Below, piece by piece: positions 9,757-19,072 of a DNA stretch of 64,000 nucleotides. A model generated the notes under the pieces. That model did no database searches, was not told where the DNA came from, and worked only from the letters and a program-made list of their open reading frames with translations. The translations under genes were made by a program, and so were the position numbers. The stretch comes from Pseudomonas sp. KU26590 (lineage in GTDB: Bacteria > Pseudomonadota > Gammaproteobacteria > Pseudomonadales > Pseudomonadaceae), in contig NZ_CP110644.1 in the NCBI RefSeq assembly GCF_026153515.1, positions 2,881,501 to 2,945,500 on the forward strand, read 5' to 3'. Every line of letters begins with the position of its first letter. Position 1 is the stretch's first letter.

Positions 9757-11787
9757 TCAGCCCTCGATCATCTCCCGCACCTTGGCCGTCAACTGGTCAA
9801 AGGCAAACGGCTTGGTGATCATCTGCATGCCTCCTTCAAGGAACCCCGAGCGCGCGCTGGCGTTTTCCGCGTAGCCGGTAATGAACAGCACTTTCAGATC
9901 AGTGCGCAGTTGCCGGCCAATGTCGGCCAGCTGACGTCCATTCATGCCCGGCAGGCCAACGTCGCTGATCATCAGGTCAATGCGCTGGCTCGATTCCAGA
10001 ATCGGAATCGCCCCGACCGCATCACCGGCTTCCACGTACGCATAACCCAGTTCACTCAGCACCTGGCTGACCAGCGCGCGCACGGCGGGATCGTCCTCAA
10101 CCAGCAGAATGGTCTCGCCCTCACGGGCCTGCGCCGTGTCATTGGGAAGGGCGGGATCATCTTGCTGGGCCACGCCGTGATAGCGCGGCAGGAACAGTTG
10201 CACTGTGGTGCCGTCGCCCACCTGGCTCACGATCGCGACATGACCGTGGGATTGCTTGGTGAAGCCGTAGATCATCGACAGGCCGAGGCCGGTGCCCTGG
10301 CCGATCGGTTTGGTGGTGAAAAACGGATCGAATGCACGGCTGATGACGGTCTCCGGCATTCCGCAACCCGTGTCGCGCACGCTGAGCACCACGTAGTCAC
10401 CCGGCAGCAGATTTTCGTAAGCGTTGGTGAAGTCGCGGTCAAGGCGGCGGTTGAAGGTCTCGATCATCAGCATGCCGCCATCGGGCATCGCGTCGCGGGC
10501 GTTGAGCACGAGATTGAGCAGGGCGCTTTCAAGCTGGTTCGGGTCGGCCTCGGCGGTCCATAGCTCCGGGTCCAGGCACCTGTCGAGGCGGATGCTCTCG
10601 TTGACGCTGCGGTTCAGCAGTTCGCCCATGGAGTTGACCAGGTCATTCATCAAGACCGGCTTGGTGTCCAGCGACTGGCGGCGCGAGAACGCCAGCAAAC
10701 GGTGGGTCAGGGCGGCGGCGCGGTTGGCCGAGGTCACGCCCAGGTCGATCAGCCCGTCGAGATCGTCGATGCGTCCCCGCGCGATGCGTCGCCGCAGCAG
10801 CTCAAGGCTGCCGATGATACCGGTCAGCATGTTGTTGAAGTCGTGGGCGATGCCGCCCGTGAGCTGGCCAACCGCTTCCATCTTCTGCGACTGACGCAGG
10901 ATTTCTTCGTTGTGGTGCAGCTGGGAGGTGCGTTCCTCCACTTGCTGTTCCAGGCTCTCGTTGAGGCGGCGCAGTTGCTGCTCGGCGAGCTTGCGTTCGG
11001 TGATGTCCGAGGTCACACCGGACAGCAGGCTGACGCGGCCATTGCGCGCGCGGATGGCCCGCGCGCGGATGTCCACCCAATGCACCGAGCCGTCCGCCCA
11101 GACGTTGCGAAATTCGATGATAAAATCGGCGCCGCTGTCCAGGGTCTGCTGCAGCACTGACTGCATGCGCGGCTGATCTTCAGGGTGCACCGAGCTGAGC
11201 CAGTCGTGATAGGGCAGCGCGTCGCCCTCGTCCCGGCCAAAGTGCGCCTTGGTGATGGCCGAGCAATGCAGCGCGAGAAATTCGGTGTCCAGCTGCCAGG
11301 AGCCCAGACGTCCGGCTTTGAGCGCGTGTTGCAGGCGTTGCTCGCTCTCCAGCAGTTCTTCCAGCCGGGTGCGCGCTTCGTATTGCCGTCGACGTCCGCG
11401 CACGGCGGTGCTCACCAGACTGATGAGCGTGGCAGGGTGGAACGGACGCTCCAGAAACGTGACGTTGCCGAGCATCTTGCCCAGGTGCGCCGAGGGGTTC
11501 TGCTTCGGGCCGCCGTGGTGGGTCAGTAACACGATGGGAAGGTCCGACCAGGCCGGCTGATGGGCCAGCAGGCTCAGCAGCGGATTGATGTCTGCACTGC
11601 GCAGGGCCTCGTCGGCGATGATCGCAAGCCCGGCACCCGACATCAGCTCAGTGCACAGCTGCACCAGATCGTGGGTGATGATCGCCGGGTAACCGGCTTC
11701 CTCCAGCATGGTCAACAGTAGCTGGCTGTCCCTTCCGTGGGGGGCCAGGATGATGGCCCGTTCCGATAATTGTCCCGGAATGCTCAC
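9757..11787 (-). CDS. Hybrid histidine kinase (pseudo-receiver-PAS-HisKA-HATPase-REC)
   Basis: A 676-residue protein with no transmembrane helix. The N-terminal 125 residues fold-match a receiver (ILAPHGRDSQLL, FLERPFHPA) but the usual acidic pair and phospho-Asp are not evident, so it is probably a pseudo-receiver. A PAS domain with PAC-like end (VHWVDIRARAIR, SGVTSDITERK) spans about 150-270, then a coiled coil. The HisKA domain has His315 in GGIAHDFNNML, and the HATPase has RDTGCGMP and GTGLGLSM. The C-terminal receiver has Asp609 in MISDVGLPGMNG. The start is a GTG at 11787 that overlaps the stop of the KaiC-like gene as GTGA, so the two are co-translated. The KaiC-like ATPase is the obvious candidate input to this kinase. 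Confidence 0.93.
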   Translation of the reverse strand: MSIPGQLSERAIILAPHGRDSQLLLTMLEEAGYPAIITHDLVQLCTELMSGAGLAIIADEALRSADINPLLSLLAHQPAWSDLPIVLLTHHGGPKQNPSAHLGKMLGNVTFLERPFHPATLISLVSTAVRGRRRQYEARTRLEELLESEQRLQHALKAGRLGSWQLDTEFLALHCSAITKAHFGRDEGDALPYHDWLSSVHPEDQPRMQSVLQQTLDSGADFIIEFRNVWADGSVHWVDIRARAIRARNGRVSLLSGVTSDITERKLAEQQLRRLNESLEQQVEERTSQLHHNEEILRQSQKMEAVGQLTGGIAHDFNNMLTGIIGSLELLRRRIARGRIDDLDGLIDLGVTSANRAAALTHRLLAFSRRQSLDTKPVLMNDLVNSMGELLNRSVNESIRLDRCLDPELWTAEADPNQLESALLNLVLNARDAMPDGGMLMIETFNRRLDRDFTNAYENLLPGDYVVLSVRDTGCGMPETVISRAFDPFFTTKPIGQGTGLGLSMIYGFTKQSHGHVAIVSQVGDGTTVQLFLPRYHGVAQQDDPALPNDTAQAREGETILLVEDDPAVRALVSQVLSELGYAYVEAGDAVGAIPILESSQRIDLMISDVGLPGMNGRQLADIGRQLRTDLKVLFITGYAENASARSGFLEGGMQMITKPFAFDQLTAKVREMIEG

Positions 11788-13268
11788 GCGTCAGCGTCCC
11801 GCAACAAGGGGTTTTTCTCGCCGAGGTACTGAGGAATGCCACGCAGCACGCCCTGAAAGGCTTCCAGCGGTTCGCCGATGGTCATGCCCGACGAACTGAT
11901 GCGGTATTCGCGGATGGTCGATTCATGGGTGCCCGTGCGTTTCTTGATGATTGAGATGGCCCGACGAACCTGACCCAGCGCTTCGAAGTAACGCAGCAGA
12001 ATGACCGTGTCGGCCAGGTACGTGATGTCCACCGGCGTCTGCATGTCGCCAACCAAACCGTGCTGGGCGACCGTCATGAAGGTCGAGGCGCCCTGACGAT
12101 TGAGGTAGAGCAACAACTCGTGAACGTGCAGCACGAGCGCATTTTCTTCGGGCATCGCGGCCTGATAGCCGTTCAGGCTGTCGATCACGACCGTCTGGAT
12201 GCCCATTTCGTCTACGCAGCGGCGGACGCGATGGGAGAACTCGCCCGGCGACAATTCAGCCGCGTCCACTTGCTCGATGACCAGATTGCCGGTCTGCTGC
12301 AGCGCGTGCAGGTCGATGCCCAGCTTCTTCATTCGCGCGTAGAGCAGGCCCATCTCCTCGTCGAAGATGAACAGCGCTGCCTTCTCGCCGCGCTCCACCG
12401 CCGCCGCGGCGAATATGAGCGAGATCAGCGATTTGCCGGTGCCCGCAGGGCCTAGTATCAGTGTGCTGGAACCGCTGTCCAGGCCGCCGCCGAGCAGGGC
12501 ATCGACTTCCTTGATGCCGCTGCTGAGTTGCCGGCTGACATACCCGGTGCGGTGCTCGGCCGCCACCAGGCGCGGAAACACCTGAATGCCGTCGGCCATG
12601 ATGTTGAAGTCGTGATAGCCGCCGCGGTACTTCTGCCCGCGGTACTTCACCACACGCAGACGGCGGCGCTCGGCGCCGTAGGTCGGCGTCAGCTCTTCCA
12701 GACGAATGACACCGTGGGCCACGCTGTGCACGGTTTTATCCAGGGATTCGGTGGTGAGGTCGTCGAGCAGCACCACCGTCGTGTCGTAGCGCGCGAAATA
12801 GTGCTTGATCGCCAGGATCTGCCGGCGATAACGCAACGAACTCTGCGCCAGCAAGCGGATTTCCGAGAGGCTGTCGATGATCACCCGCGAAGGCTTGACC
12901 TGCTCGACGATTTCGAAAATCTGTTTGGTTGCCTCGCCCAGTTCAAGGTCCGAGGAGTGCAGCAAACTCTGCTGATGGGCAGCGTTGAGCAAATTTTCCG
13001 GGGGCGTGAGCTCGAACACCGAGATATTGTCGTCCAGCTCCCAGCCGTGGGAACGCGCGCCATCGCGCAGTTCGCGTTCGGTTTCGGACAGTGTGATGTA
13101 CAGGCCACGTTCGCCTGCCGCCGAGCCTGCCAGCAAAAACTGCAGCGCGACGGTGGTCTTGCCGGTGCCGGGCTCTCCTTCCAGGAGAAACACGTGGCTG
13201 CGCGAAAGACCACCCGCGAGGATGTCGTCCAGGCCCACGATACCGGTTGCCGCTTTTGATGTAGTCAA
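11784..13268 (-). CDS. KaiC-like double-domain RecA-fold ATPase
   Basis: A 494-residue protein with two RecA/KaiC modules. Walker A sequences are GEPGTGKT (Lys37) and GPAGTGKS (Lys279); Walker B-like strands are VIIDSLSE and VVIDSLNG. KaiC is a circadian kinase in cyanobacteria, but KaiC homologues in non-photosynthetic bacteria are tied to stress and signalling. By hand alignment the second module keeps the acidic pair (FIFDEE), whereas the first has SE in ITLSETE. The KaiC autophosphorylation pair Ser-Thr appears as Thr-Tyr before LADTVILL. The start is a TTG at 13268 with AGAGGG upstream; no ATG fits. No kaiA or kaiB is present in the window. It overlaps the downstream hybrid kinase by four bases. 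Confidence 0.92.
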   Translation of the reverse strand: MTTSKAATGIVGLDDILAGGLSRSHVFLLEGEPGTGKTTVALQFLLAGSAAGERGLYITLSETERELRDGARSHGWELDDNISVFELTPPENLLNAAHQQSLLHSSDLELGEATKQIFEIVEQVKPSRVIIDSLSEIRLLAQSSLRYRRQILAIKHYFARYDTTVVLLDDLTTESLDKTVHSVAHGVIRLEELTPTYGAERRRLRVVKYRGQKYRGGYHDFNIMADGIQVFPRLVAAEHRTGYVSRQLSSGIKEVDALLGGGLDSGSSTLILGPAGTGKSLISLIFAAAAVERGEKAALFIFDEEMGLLYARMKKLGIDLHALQQTGNLVIEQVDAAELSPGEFSHRVRRCVDEMGIQTVVIDSLNGYQAAMPEENALVLHVHELLLYLNRQGASTFMTVAQHGLVGDMQTPVDITYLADTVILLRYFEALGQVRRAISIIKKRTGTHESTIREYRISSSGMTIGEPLEAFQGVLRGIPQYLGEKNPLLRDADA

Positions 13269-13554
13269 GAATCGCCCTCTTGCGACCTGAGAAAGGGGCG
13301 GGCGCCAAATCGGATTCGGCGGCCCAGGCCGTCATGATGTCGGGAAAGTCCGATTTCATGCCGCCATCTCTCTGGACCGTTACCGGTTGAGACCGTTCAG
13401 TTTATTGCCGAGCGACCAACGGCCTGTACCGGCGTGATCACAGGGCCGATGTCCGGCAAATGGCGCAACCGTGGCCTGCGGGCGCACGGACTGACTTGCT
13501 ATGATCCGGCGTTAAGGAATAAACCCCATATGGCCCCTGGAAGGATCAAAAGCC

Positions 13555-14367
13555 GTGTCTGACTACAGTGCGTTCAACGTCGAACTGACCGACCACATTG
13601 CCCATGTGCAAATCAATCGCCCGGAAAAAATCAACGCGATGAACGCGGCGTTCTGGCAAGAGATCGTCGAGATTTTCCGCTGGATCGAAGACACCGATGA
13701 CGTCCGCGCAGTGGTGCTCAGTGGCGCCGGCAAACACTTTTCATCGGGCATCGACCTGACCCTGCTGGCGTCGGTGGCCAGCGAGCTGGGCAAGGACGTG
13801 GGTCGGAACGCCCGCCTGCTGCGGCGCAAGATCCTGCAGATGCAGGAATCCTTCAGCGTCGTCGACCGTTGCAGCAAACCGGTGCTCGCCGCTATTCAGG
13901 GCTATTGCATTGGCGGCGCGATTGACTTGGTCAGCGCCTGTGACATGCGCTATGCGGCGGACGATGCGTTGTTTTCCATTCGCGAAATCGACATGGGCAT
14001 GGCGGCAGACGTCGGCACCTTGCAGCGCCTGCCGCGATTGATCGGCGACGGCATGATGCGCGAAATGGCCTACACCGGGCGCAACGTCGGCGCCGAAGAA
14101 GCGCTGCGCATTGGCCTGGTCAACCGCACGTTCGCTGATCTGCCGCAGTTGCTCGAAGGCGTGTTCGCCATCGCCCGGGACATCGCGAGCAAATCACCCA
14201 TCGCCATCAGCGGCAGCAAGCGCATGATTGGCTACATGCGCGATCACAGCGTGGACGATGGGCTCGAATACGTTGCCACCTGGAACGCTGCCATGTTGCA
14301 ATCAGCCGACCTGAAGCTGGCGATGGTGGCTCACATGAGCAAACAGAAGCCGGTCTTCGATAATTGA
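13555..14367 (+). CDS. Crotonase-fold enzyme, probable delta(3,5)-delta(2,4)-dienoyl-CoA isomerase
   Basis: A 270-residue enoyl-CoA hydratase/isomerase family enzyme. The oxyanion-hole segment HFSSGIDL and the second one in YCIGGAIDLVSACD are intact. The REIDMGMAADVGTLQRLP stretch, with its acidic residues, is the pattern of dienoyl-CoA isomerase (ECH1-like) rather than of a plain hydratase, which would carry catalytic Glu at those positions. It would act in breakdown of fatty acids with odd-numbered double bonds. The GTG start at 13555 has GGAAGGA eleven bases upstream. A TATGAT near 13500 is a possible -10 box. It is the first gene after the divergent kaiC-like operon and stands alone or with nudC. 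Confidence 0.85.
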   Translation: MSDYSAFNVELTDHIAHVQINRPEKINAMNAAFWQEIVEIFRWIEDTDDVRAVVLSGAGKHFSSGIDLTLLASVASELGKDVGRNARLLRRKILQMQESFSVVDRCSKPVLAAIQGYCIGGAIDLVSACDMRYAADDALFSIREIDMGMAADVGTLQRLPRLIGDGMMREMAYTGRNVGAEEALRIGLVNRTFADLPQLLEGVFAIARDIASKSPIAISGSKRMIGYMRDHSVDDGLEYVATWNAAMLQSADLKLAMVAHMSKQKPVFDN

Positions 14368-14460
14368 CTGACCTATTTGAACGTGTAACCGCCTGCTGCT
14401 GCTGCTGAGCCTCTCTATCGAACGGCAGACGGGCAGGTCGGTGACCAGAGGAGTTGAGGC

Positions 14461-15315
14461 ATGACGCCCCCGAAGCGTTGGACCACCGCCGTGCTTGATG
14501 TCCAGGCGCCCGGCGGTTGGGCTGTGGTTCAGAGTGACCAGGGCTTTTTGAAGGACAGCAACGGCGTGCTGTTCCCGCGCGAATGGCTGAAGCGGCAGGA
14601 CTTGCCCCTGATGCACGAGCACGGCATTGGCCATTTCGATGGCGAGCCGGTGTATGTGCAGACGCTTGGGGATTCGCAGGCATTGGCGCTGGAGGGTACG
14701 CAGTGGCAGACCCTGCGTCAGTTCATGCTTGCGGACGACGCCGATGTGTTCCAGATGCTCGGCTACGCGGCGCAGATCAGCACATGGGCCCGCGAACACC
14801 GTTTTTGTGGCAGTTGCGGCCAACCGGCCCAGCAGGTGCCGGGCGAGCGGGCGATGTATTGCCCGCACTGCGATCTGCGCGCTTATCCGCGGATCTCGCC
14901 GAGCATGATCGTGCTGATCACCCGCGGCGATGAGGTGCTACTGGCGCGTTCACCGCGTTTCGTGAGCGGGGTCTACAGCACCCTGGCCGGTTTCGCCGAG
15001 CCGGGTGAGTCGGCCGAGGACTGTGTAAGGCGCGAGGTGATGGAAGAGGTCCAGGTGACCGTCAGGAACATCCAGTACAAGGGCAGCCAGTGCTGGCCGT
15101 TCCCGCACTCGATGATGCTGGGCTTTCACGCTGAATACGACAGTGGCGAAATCGTGCCCCAGGCAGACGAAATCGAAGACGCCCAGTGGTTCAGCATCCA
15201 TGACCTGCCGCCGTTGCCGGCCAGTCGCTCGATTGCGCGCTACCTGATCGATCTGTATCTGGCCCAGCGCTCAGGCTCAGTTGAACCAGTGCTGCCAGGC
15301 CAGGCGGACGGTTAA
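14461..15315 (+). CDS. nudC: NADH pyrophosphatase (NAD-capped RNA hydrolase) NudC
   Basis: A 284-residue Nudix enzyme that cleaves NAD(H), and NAD caps on RNA, to NMN plus AMP or 5'-phosphate RNA. A four-Cys zinc site is present (Cys116, Cys119, Cys134, Cys137). The Nudix box begins at Gly177 (GFAEPGES...REVMEE). After it comes the NudC-specific SQxWPFPxS signature, here SQCWPFPHS. The length fits the family (E. coli NudC is about 260). The ATG at 14461 has AGAGGAG upstream. Its 3' end overlaps the converging TauE/SafE permease gene by 39 bases. Confidence 0.95.
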   Translation: MTPPKRWTTAVLDVQAPGGWAVVQSDQGFLKDSNGVLFPREWLKRQDLPLMHEHGIGHFDGEPVYVQTLGDSQALALEGTQWQTLRQFMLADDADVFQMLGYAAQISTWAREHRFCGSCGQPAQQVPGERAMYCPHCDLRAYPRISPSMIVLITRGDEVLLARSPRFVSGVYSTLAGFAEPGESAEDCVRREVMEEVQVTVRNIQYKGSQCWPFPHSMMLGFHAEYDSGEIVPQADEIEDAQWFSIHDLPPLPASRSIARYLIDLYLAQRSGSVEPVLPGQADG

Positions 15316-16050
15316 GCCCAGCACCACGGTGATGAACACAGGGCGGATGAACTTGGCGCCGCCCTTGATGGCGGTTTTAGCGCCCAGAAAGGCGCCGGCC
15401 ATTACCGCCAGTCCCATCGTAAACCCGATCACCCAGTCCACCGAGCCGTTGATGGCGAAGATCATCAATGCGGCGGCGTTGCTGACGAAGTTCATGCTGC
15501 GCGCGACGCCGCTGGCCTTCACCAGATCCACCGGGTAGATCAGCAGCGTGCTGACGGTCCAGAACGCCCCGGTGCCGGGACCGGCCACGCCGTCGTAGAA
15601 ACCCAGCCCAAGGCCTTGGGGTAGCTGCCATTTGGTTTTGATCGGCGCATTGCTGTCCAGTGGCGCCTTGGGGGTGCCGCCGAACAGCAGGTACAGCCCG
15701 CAGCCGAACACGATCACCGGAAGCATCTGGTTGAGCAGTTCGGCCGGCAGATAATGGGCAACCACCGCACCGATCAGCGCACCCACTGCCGTACCGATCA
15801 GCGCGCGTTTCCACTGCGCCGGGTGGAACAGCTTGCGACGGTAGAATGTGTAGCCGGCGGTGGCCGAGCCGAAGGTCGAGCTGAGCTTGTTGGTGCCCAG
15901 CACCAAATGCGGCGGCAGCCCGGCGGTGAGTAGGGCAGGCGTGGTCAACAGACCGCCGCCGCCGGCAATGGCATCGATGAAACCGGCGACAAAGGCAACG
16001 ACAGCCAGCACCAGCAAGGTGGTGGGTTCAACGGTGAGTTCGAACGGCAT
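15277..16050 (-). CDS. TSUP-family (TauE/SafE) membrane permease
   Basis: A 257-residue integral membrane protein with about eight hydrophobic helices. The family signature is near the first helix, where [18 protein letters not shown] is followed by [11 protein letters not shown], and is echoed in the second half by [19 protein letters not shown] proteins export or import sulfite, sulfonates or other small anions; the substrate here is not evident. It resembles the YfcA branch. Its last 39 coding bases overlap the end of nudC on the other strand, so the two transcripts are antisense there and no terminator separates them. Confidence 0.9.
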   Translation of the reverse strand: MPFELTVEPTTLLVLAVVAFVAGFIDAIAGGGGLLTTPALLTAGLPPHLVLGTNKLSSTFGSATAGYTFYRRKLFHPAQWKRALIGTAVGALIGAVVAHYLPAELLNQMLPVIVFGCGLYLLFGGTPKAPLDSNAPIKTKWQLPQGLGLGFYDGVAGPGTGAFWTVSTLLIYPVDLVKASGVARSMNFVSNAAALMIFAINGSVDWVIGFTMGLAVMAGAFLGAKTAIKGGAKFIRPVFITVVLGLTVRLAWQHWFN

Positions 16051-16128
16051 GGGAGGCGCTTACCGGGCAGATGGGCAGAATGGCTGCCCGAAAGCGCAGC
16101 ATTCTACCTGCAAGGCGAACGGTGTAGT

Positions 16129-16290
16129 AGGACCGGCTTCAGCCGGGAAGCGGCCAGCCTGGGCAACGTCGAATTCGCGGTGTGGCGACTGACGCCTTCC
16201 CGGCTAAAGCCGGTCCCACAATGAGTCCCCATCGCCCATCCCACTGGATGCAGGCGCTGCTTTCAGTGGGACCGGCTTCAGCCGGGAAGG
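16129..16290. repeat. Cluster of three REP-like elements
   Basis: Three copies of the GGACCGGCTT(T/C)AGCCGGGAAG element, alternating in orientation, lie at 16129-16150 (+), 16196-16218 (-) and 16266-16290 (+). They fill most of the 383-base gap between the divergent permease and endonuclease genes. Nothing gene-like is otherwise visible there. Confidence 0.85.
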
Positions 16291-16433
16291 GGCCCTCGCG
16301 TGCAACACAGCTGACCGATACTGGCCGTCCGGTCAGGTCATGTGATGGTCACACTTGGCGGCACATGATCAGGTCTGGTTTAAACGCCATGGCCCGCGCC
16401 CGACGGGCCTGCCCACTTCAATGAGGTAGCACG

Positions 16434-17378
16434 ATGCCGACACACAACGCTCAGGTGGATCTCGCCCATCGCCCCCGTCTTGCTGATCTTCAGCCCATCA
16501 CCGCCGCCCCGTCATCCCATGCCAGCGCGCTGCGATCAACCCCGCAAGGGCGGGTCACGCCGGCGTCGCAACTGGAAGGTCGGTCAGGCTACAGCGGTGA
16601 TTTTCTCGGGGAATTCGTCGTGCCCTGGCCGACGACATCAACGCCTGACGACGTGTTTCCCCTGGGCAACCCGGACAACCGTCTGGACTACACGCATTTC
16701 TCGATCAGCATGTCCCGGAGTCGGCGCATCGCGCTGTACGTCGGGGTGAACATCGAGGGGGGCAGCAGCGTCGAGATCGTGCGGAGTCAGGACGCGTGGG
16801 CTTACGACGGCCGCCTGCCGGTCGAGGCGCAGATTGGCGACGATCTGTACCGCGACAACCTGCTGGATCGCGGTCATCTGGTTCGCCGGCAGGACCCCAA
16901 CTGGGGCGGCGAGGCGCAGACCGCCAATCAGGACACCTTCCACTTCACCAACTGCTCGCCGCAGATGTCTGCCTTCAACCAGAAAACCTGGCTGGAGCTC
17001 GAAGACTTTATCCTGGACAACACCCGCCGCTGGAAAGAGCGCGCCACGGTCTTCACCGGGCCGGTCCTGCGCAGTGACGACCCGCTGTACCGGGGCGTAC
17101 AAATCCCCCGAGCCTTCTGGAAAGTCGTCGCGTTCCTTGGCGATGACGGCAAACCTTCGGCCAGCGCGTACCTGATCGACCAGACCCGCGAGCTGGGCAA
17201 GCTGGAACTGGTCTTCGGTGCACTGAGGACCTATCGACGCAGCGTCGCTCAGATCGAGCAGCTCACCGGCATCAGCTTCGGGGCGCTGGCGCGGTACGAC
17301 GGTTTCTCCAATGAAGAACAGATCACCGGCACCCGCATCGAAGCGCTGATTCAACGGCCGGAGGATATTCGGCTGTAG
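16434..17378 (+). CDS. DNA/RNA non-specific endonuclease (NUC1 / betabetaalpha-metal family)
   Basis: A 314-residue nuclease of the Serratia-endonuclease superfamily. The active-site DRGH motif is residues 145-148, within LLDRGHLVRR. The metal-binding Asn is about Asn173, in FTNCSPQ. A typical domain start, LDYTHFSISMSRSRR, precedes it. There is no signal peptide, so it is either cytosolic or delivered by a dedicated secretion system; no immunity gene is recognisable next to it. The first 60 residues are low-complexity and not conserved-looking. The ATG at 16434 has TGAGGT upstream. REP-like elements lie immediately upstream. Confidence 0.9.
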   Translation: MPTHNAQVDLAHRPRLADLQPITAAPSSHASALRSTPQGRVTPASQLEGRSGYSGDFLGEFVVPWPTTSTPDDVFPLGNPDNRLDYTHFSISMSRSRRIALYVGVNIEGGSSVEIVRSQDAWAYDGRLPVEAQIGDDLYRDNLLDRGHLVRRQDPNWGGEAQTANQDTFHFTNCSPQMSAFNQKTWLELEDFILDNTRRWKERATVFTGPVLRSDDPLYRGVQIPRAFWKVVAFLGDDGKPSASAYLIDQTRELGKLELVFGALRTYRRSVAQIEQLTGISFGALARYDGFSNEEQITGTRIEALIQRPEDIRL

Positions 17379-17464
17379 CTTTGTCCTGCGATACCGCTGC
17401 GAGGGGGCCTCTTTTACCTACGACCAGGCCCTTCCGTGCAACTTCTCCAGAAAGCGGCCCGGTC

Positions 17465-19069
17465 TCAGGTGCCTCGCGTCAGCTGGGTGCCGGGCATGTC
17501 TATTTGCACATACGCAATCACACCCACCATGACGATGCAGAACAGCCACTGCAGACGGCTGAGTCCGGCGATCCGGTAGATTGCCTGCAGCGGCTTGCGC
17601 CAGCGATATTGGCGATCCACTGGCACTGCACTTTTGGGTTGCAGTCTGCCGATCAGGCCGGTGATGACGTAGGTGGCCACCCCCAGAAGTCCGAGCCATT
17701 TCCAGAGGACAAAGGCCAGGGCCAGCACCGGTACGCCGTTGCGGATCACCAGATAGCGCCGATTGCGCGTCAGTGTCAGGCGTGCGCACCATATGCTGAA
17801 GCGTTGATCCTCATCGTAGAAGTACTCCGTGAATCTGACCCAGTGCTCATACAGCTTCTTGCCCATGTATGTGAGTGCTATCCCTGCCATCAAGATCAGC
17901 GGCGATATAAGCACAAAGAGCAGGGGGGCGGAGGGGAGTACGCAATTCAGTGCGAGGGTAATGGTCAGAACAATGCCCGCCCGCTGCGTGACGTGGGGCG
18001 GACTTTCCGGCCCTACCAGTGCTTTCCAGAACCACGGATTGTGGTCCGGGAACCTCCGTGCCCAGTCGGGAAACCGCTGGGTGAAGTCCTCGGATAATTG
18101 TTCGCAAGCCTGCCAGTCAGCCTCGGTGAATGTCGCGACGCGTGCCTGAAGGCGCTCCGCAGATGAACCCGTCAGGAACAGCGCAGCTGCATTAGCGCGC
18201 GGGTTGGGATGCTGCTCGCCCTCGCCCTCGCCCTCGCGCACCAGCGCCCGCAGCTCGTCGAGCCATTTCCGCTCTTCGCAGCGCCAGAGCAGGGCGTGCC
18301 ATTGCTCATCAACGATGGGGACAACCGCTGACTCGGTGTCCCAGGCGAACAGCTGTCGGATCCTTTGAAACAAAGCGGGGGACCAGTTCTTGTGTTCGAG
18401 AAAAAGATCGAGCACCTGCACGTGAAGCGTCTGGCGACGCGCCAAATCGCCCAGCCACCCTTGTCGACTGTGGTGTTCAAGGCACCCGATGAAGCGTGTT
18501 TCTTCGCCGGCCGCCATGTACTGCTCAAGCCGGCGGTACAACCCCATGGAGAGCAAATGGCCAAGCCGCTGCTGATCGGCATCCCGCGGGCGAATCTGCT
18601 GCCAGGGTGTCAGCCACTGGCGGGTTTCAAGGCCCCAGTGCAACAGGTTCGGGTGCGAGTCCGGCGCCTGCACGCAACGCACGAACAGCAGGGCTTCGAC
18701 GGTTGATTCAATGCCGCGCGCGATCGCCTCATTCCAGCATTGATCCACGGCAGCGTCGTCAAACGTATCGAGCAGCTCGGCGGCCTGTTCCTGAGCGGAA
18801 CGCACCACTGGCCGAGTGACCGGCGCAGGCCTTTGCACCAGAGGCGCTGCTGAGGCCTGTACAAACGAAGCGTCACCCCCAACGCCATCGTCGCCCTCGC
18901 GGGCCAGCTGCAATGCGCGCTCGTAGGCTTCACGCAGTTGCTGAAACGCGACGGGGTCTTCGTCCGGGCGGGTGACCTTCAGCAGTTTGGCGTACTGCCG
19001 CTTGACGCTGCGCTCATCGGAGCGGGCAGGGAGATCGAGAATCTTCCAGCAATCGAGAGTCGTGTCCAT
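17465..19069 (-). CDS. J-domain membrane protein, co-chaperone partner of HscC
   Basis: A 534-residue protein. The first 60 residues form a J-like domain (CWKILDLPARSDE, YAKLLKVTRPDEDP, LREAYERALQLA). The His-Pro-Asp tripeptide that triggers Hsp70 ATPase reads Arg-Pro-Asp here. The middle is a Trp-rich helical region. The C-terminal third has several hydrophobic segments (LPSAPLLFVLISPLILMAGI, then VLALAFVLWKWLGLL and LQWLFCIVMVGVIAY), so it is membrane anchored. The start lies three bases after the hscC stop, giving a two-gene operon; in E. coli hscC likewise has J-proteins (DjlB, DjlC) encoded beside it. Substrate is unknown. Confidence 0.88.
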   Translation of the reverse strand: MDTTLDCWKILDLPARSDERSVKRQYAKLLKVTRPDEDPVAFQQLREAYERALQLAREGDDGVGGDASFVQASAAPLVQRPAPVTRPVVRSAQEQAAELLDTFDDAAVDQCWNEAIARGIESTVEALLFVRCVQAPDSHPNLLHWGLETRQWLTPWQQIRPRDADQQRLGHLLSMGLYRRLEQYMAAGEETRFIGCLEHHSRQGWLGDLARRQTLHVQVLDLFLEHKNWSPALFQRIRQLFAWDTESAVVPIVDEQWHALLWRCEERKWLDELRALVREGEGEGEQHPNPRANAAALFLTGSSAERLQARVATFTEADWQACEQLSEDFTQRFPDWARRFPDHNPWFWKALVGPESPPHVTQRAGIVLTITLALNCVLPSAPLLFVLISPLILMAGIALTYMGKKLYEHWVRFTEYFYDEDQRFSIWCARLTLTRNRRYLVIRNGVPVLALAFVLWKWLGLLGVATYVITGLIGRLQPKSAVPVDRQYRWRKPLQAIYRIAGLSRLQWLFCIVMVGVIAYVQIDMPGTQLTRGT

Positions 19070-19072
19070 GGG

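Noticed and set aside
11784..13268. A circadian kaiABC clock
   Set aside because: Only a KaiC-like protein is present; kaiA and kaiB are absent from the window and the autophosphorylation residues appear changed.
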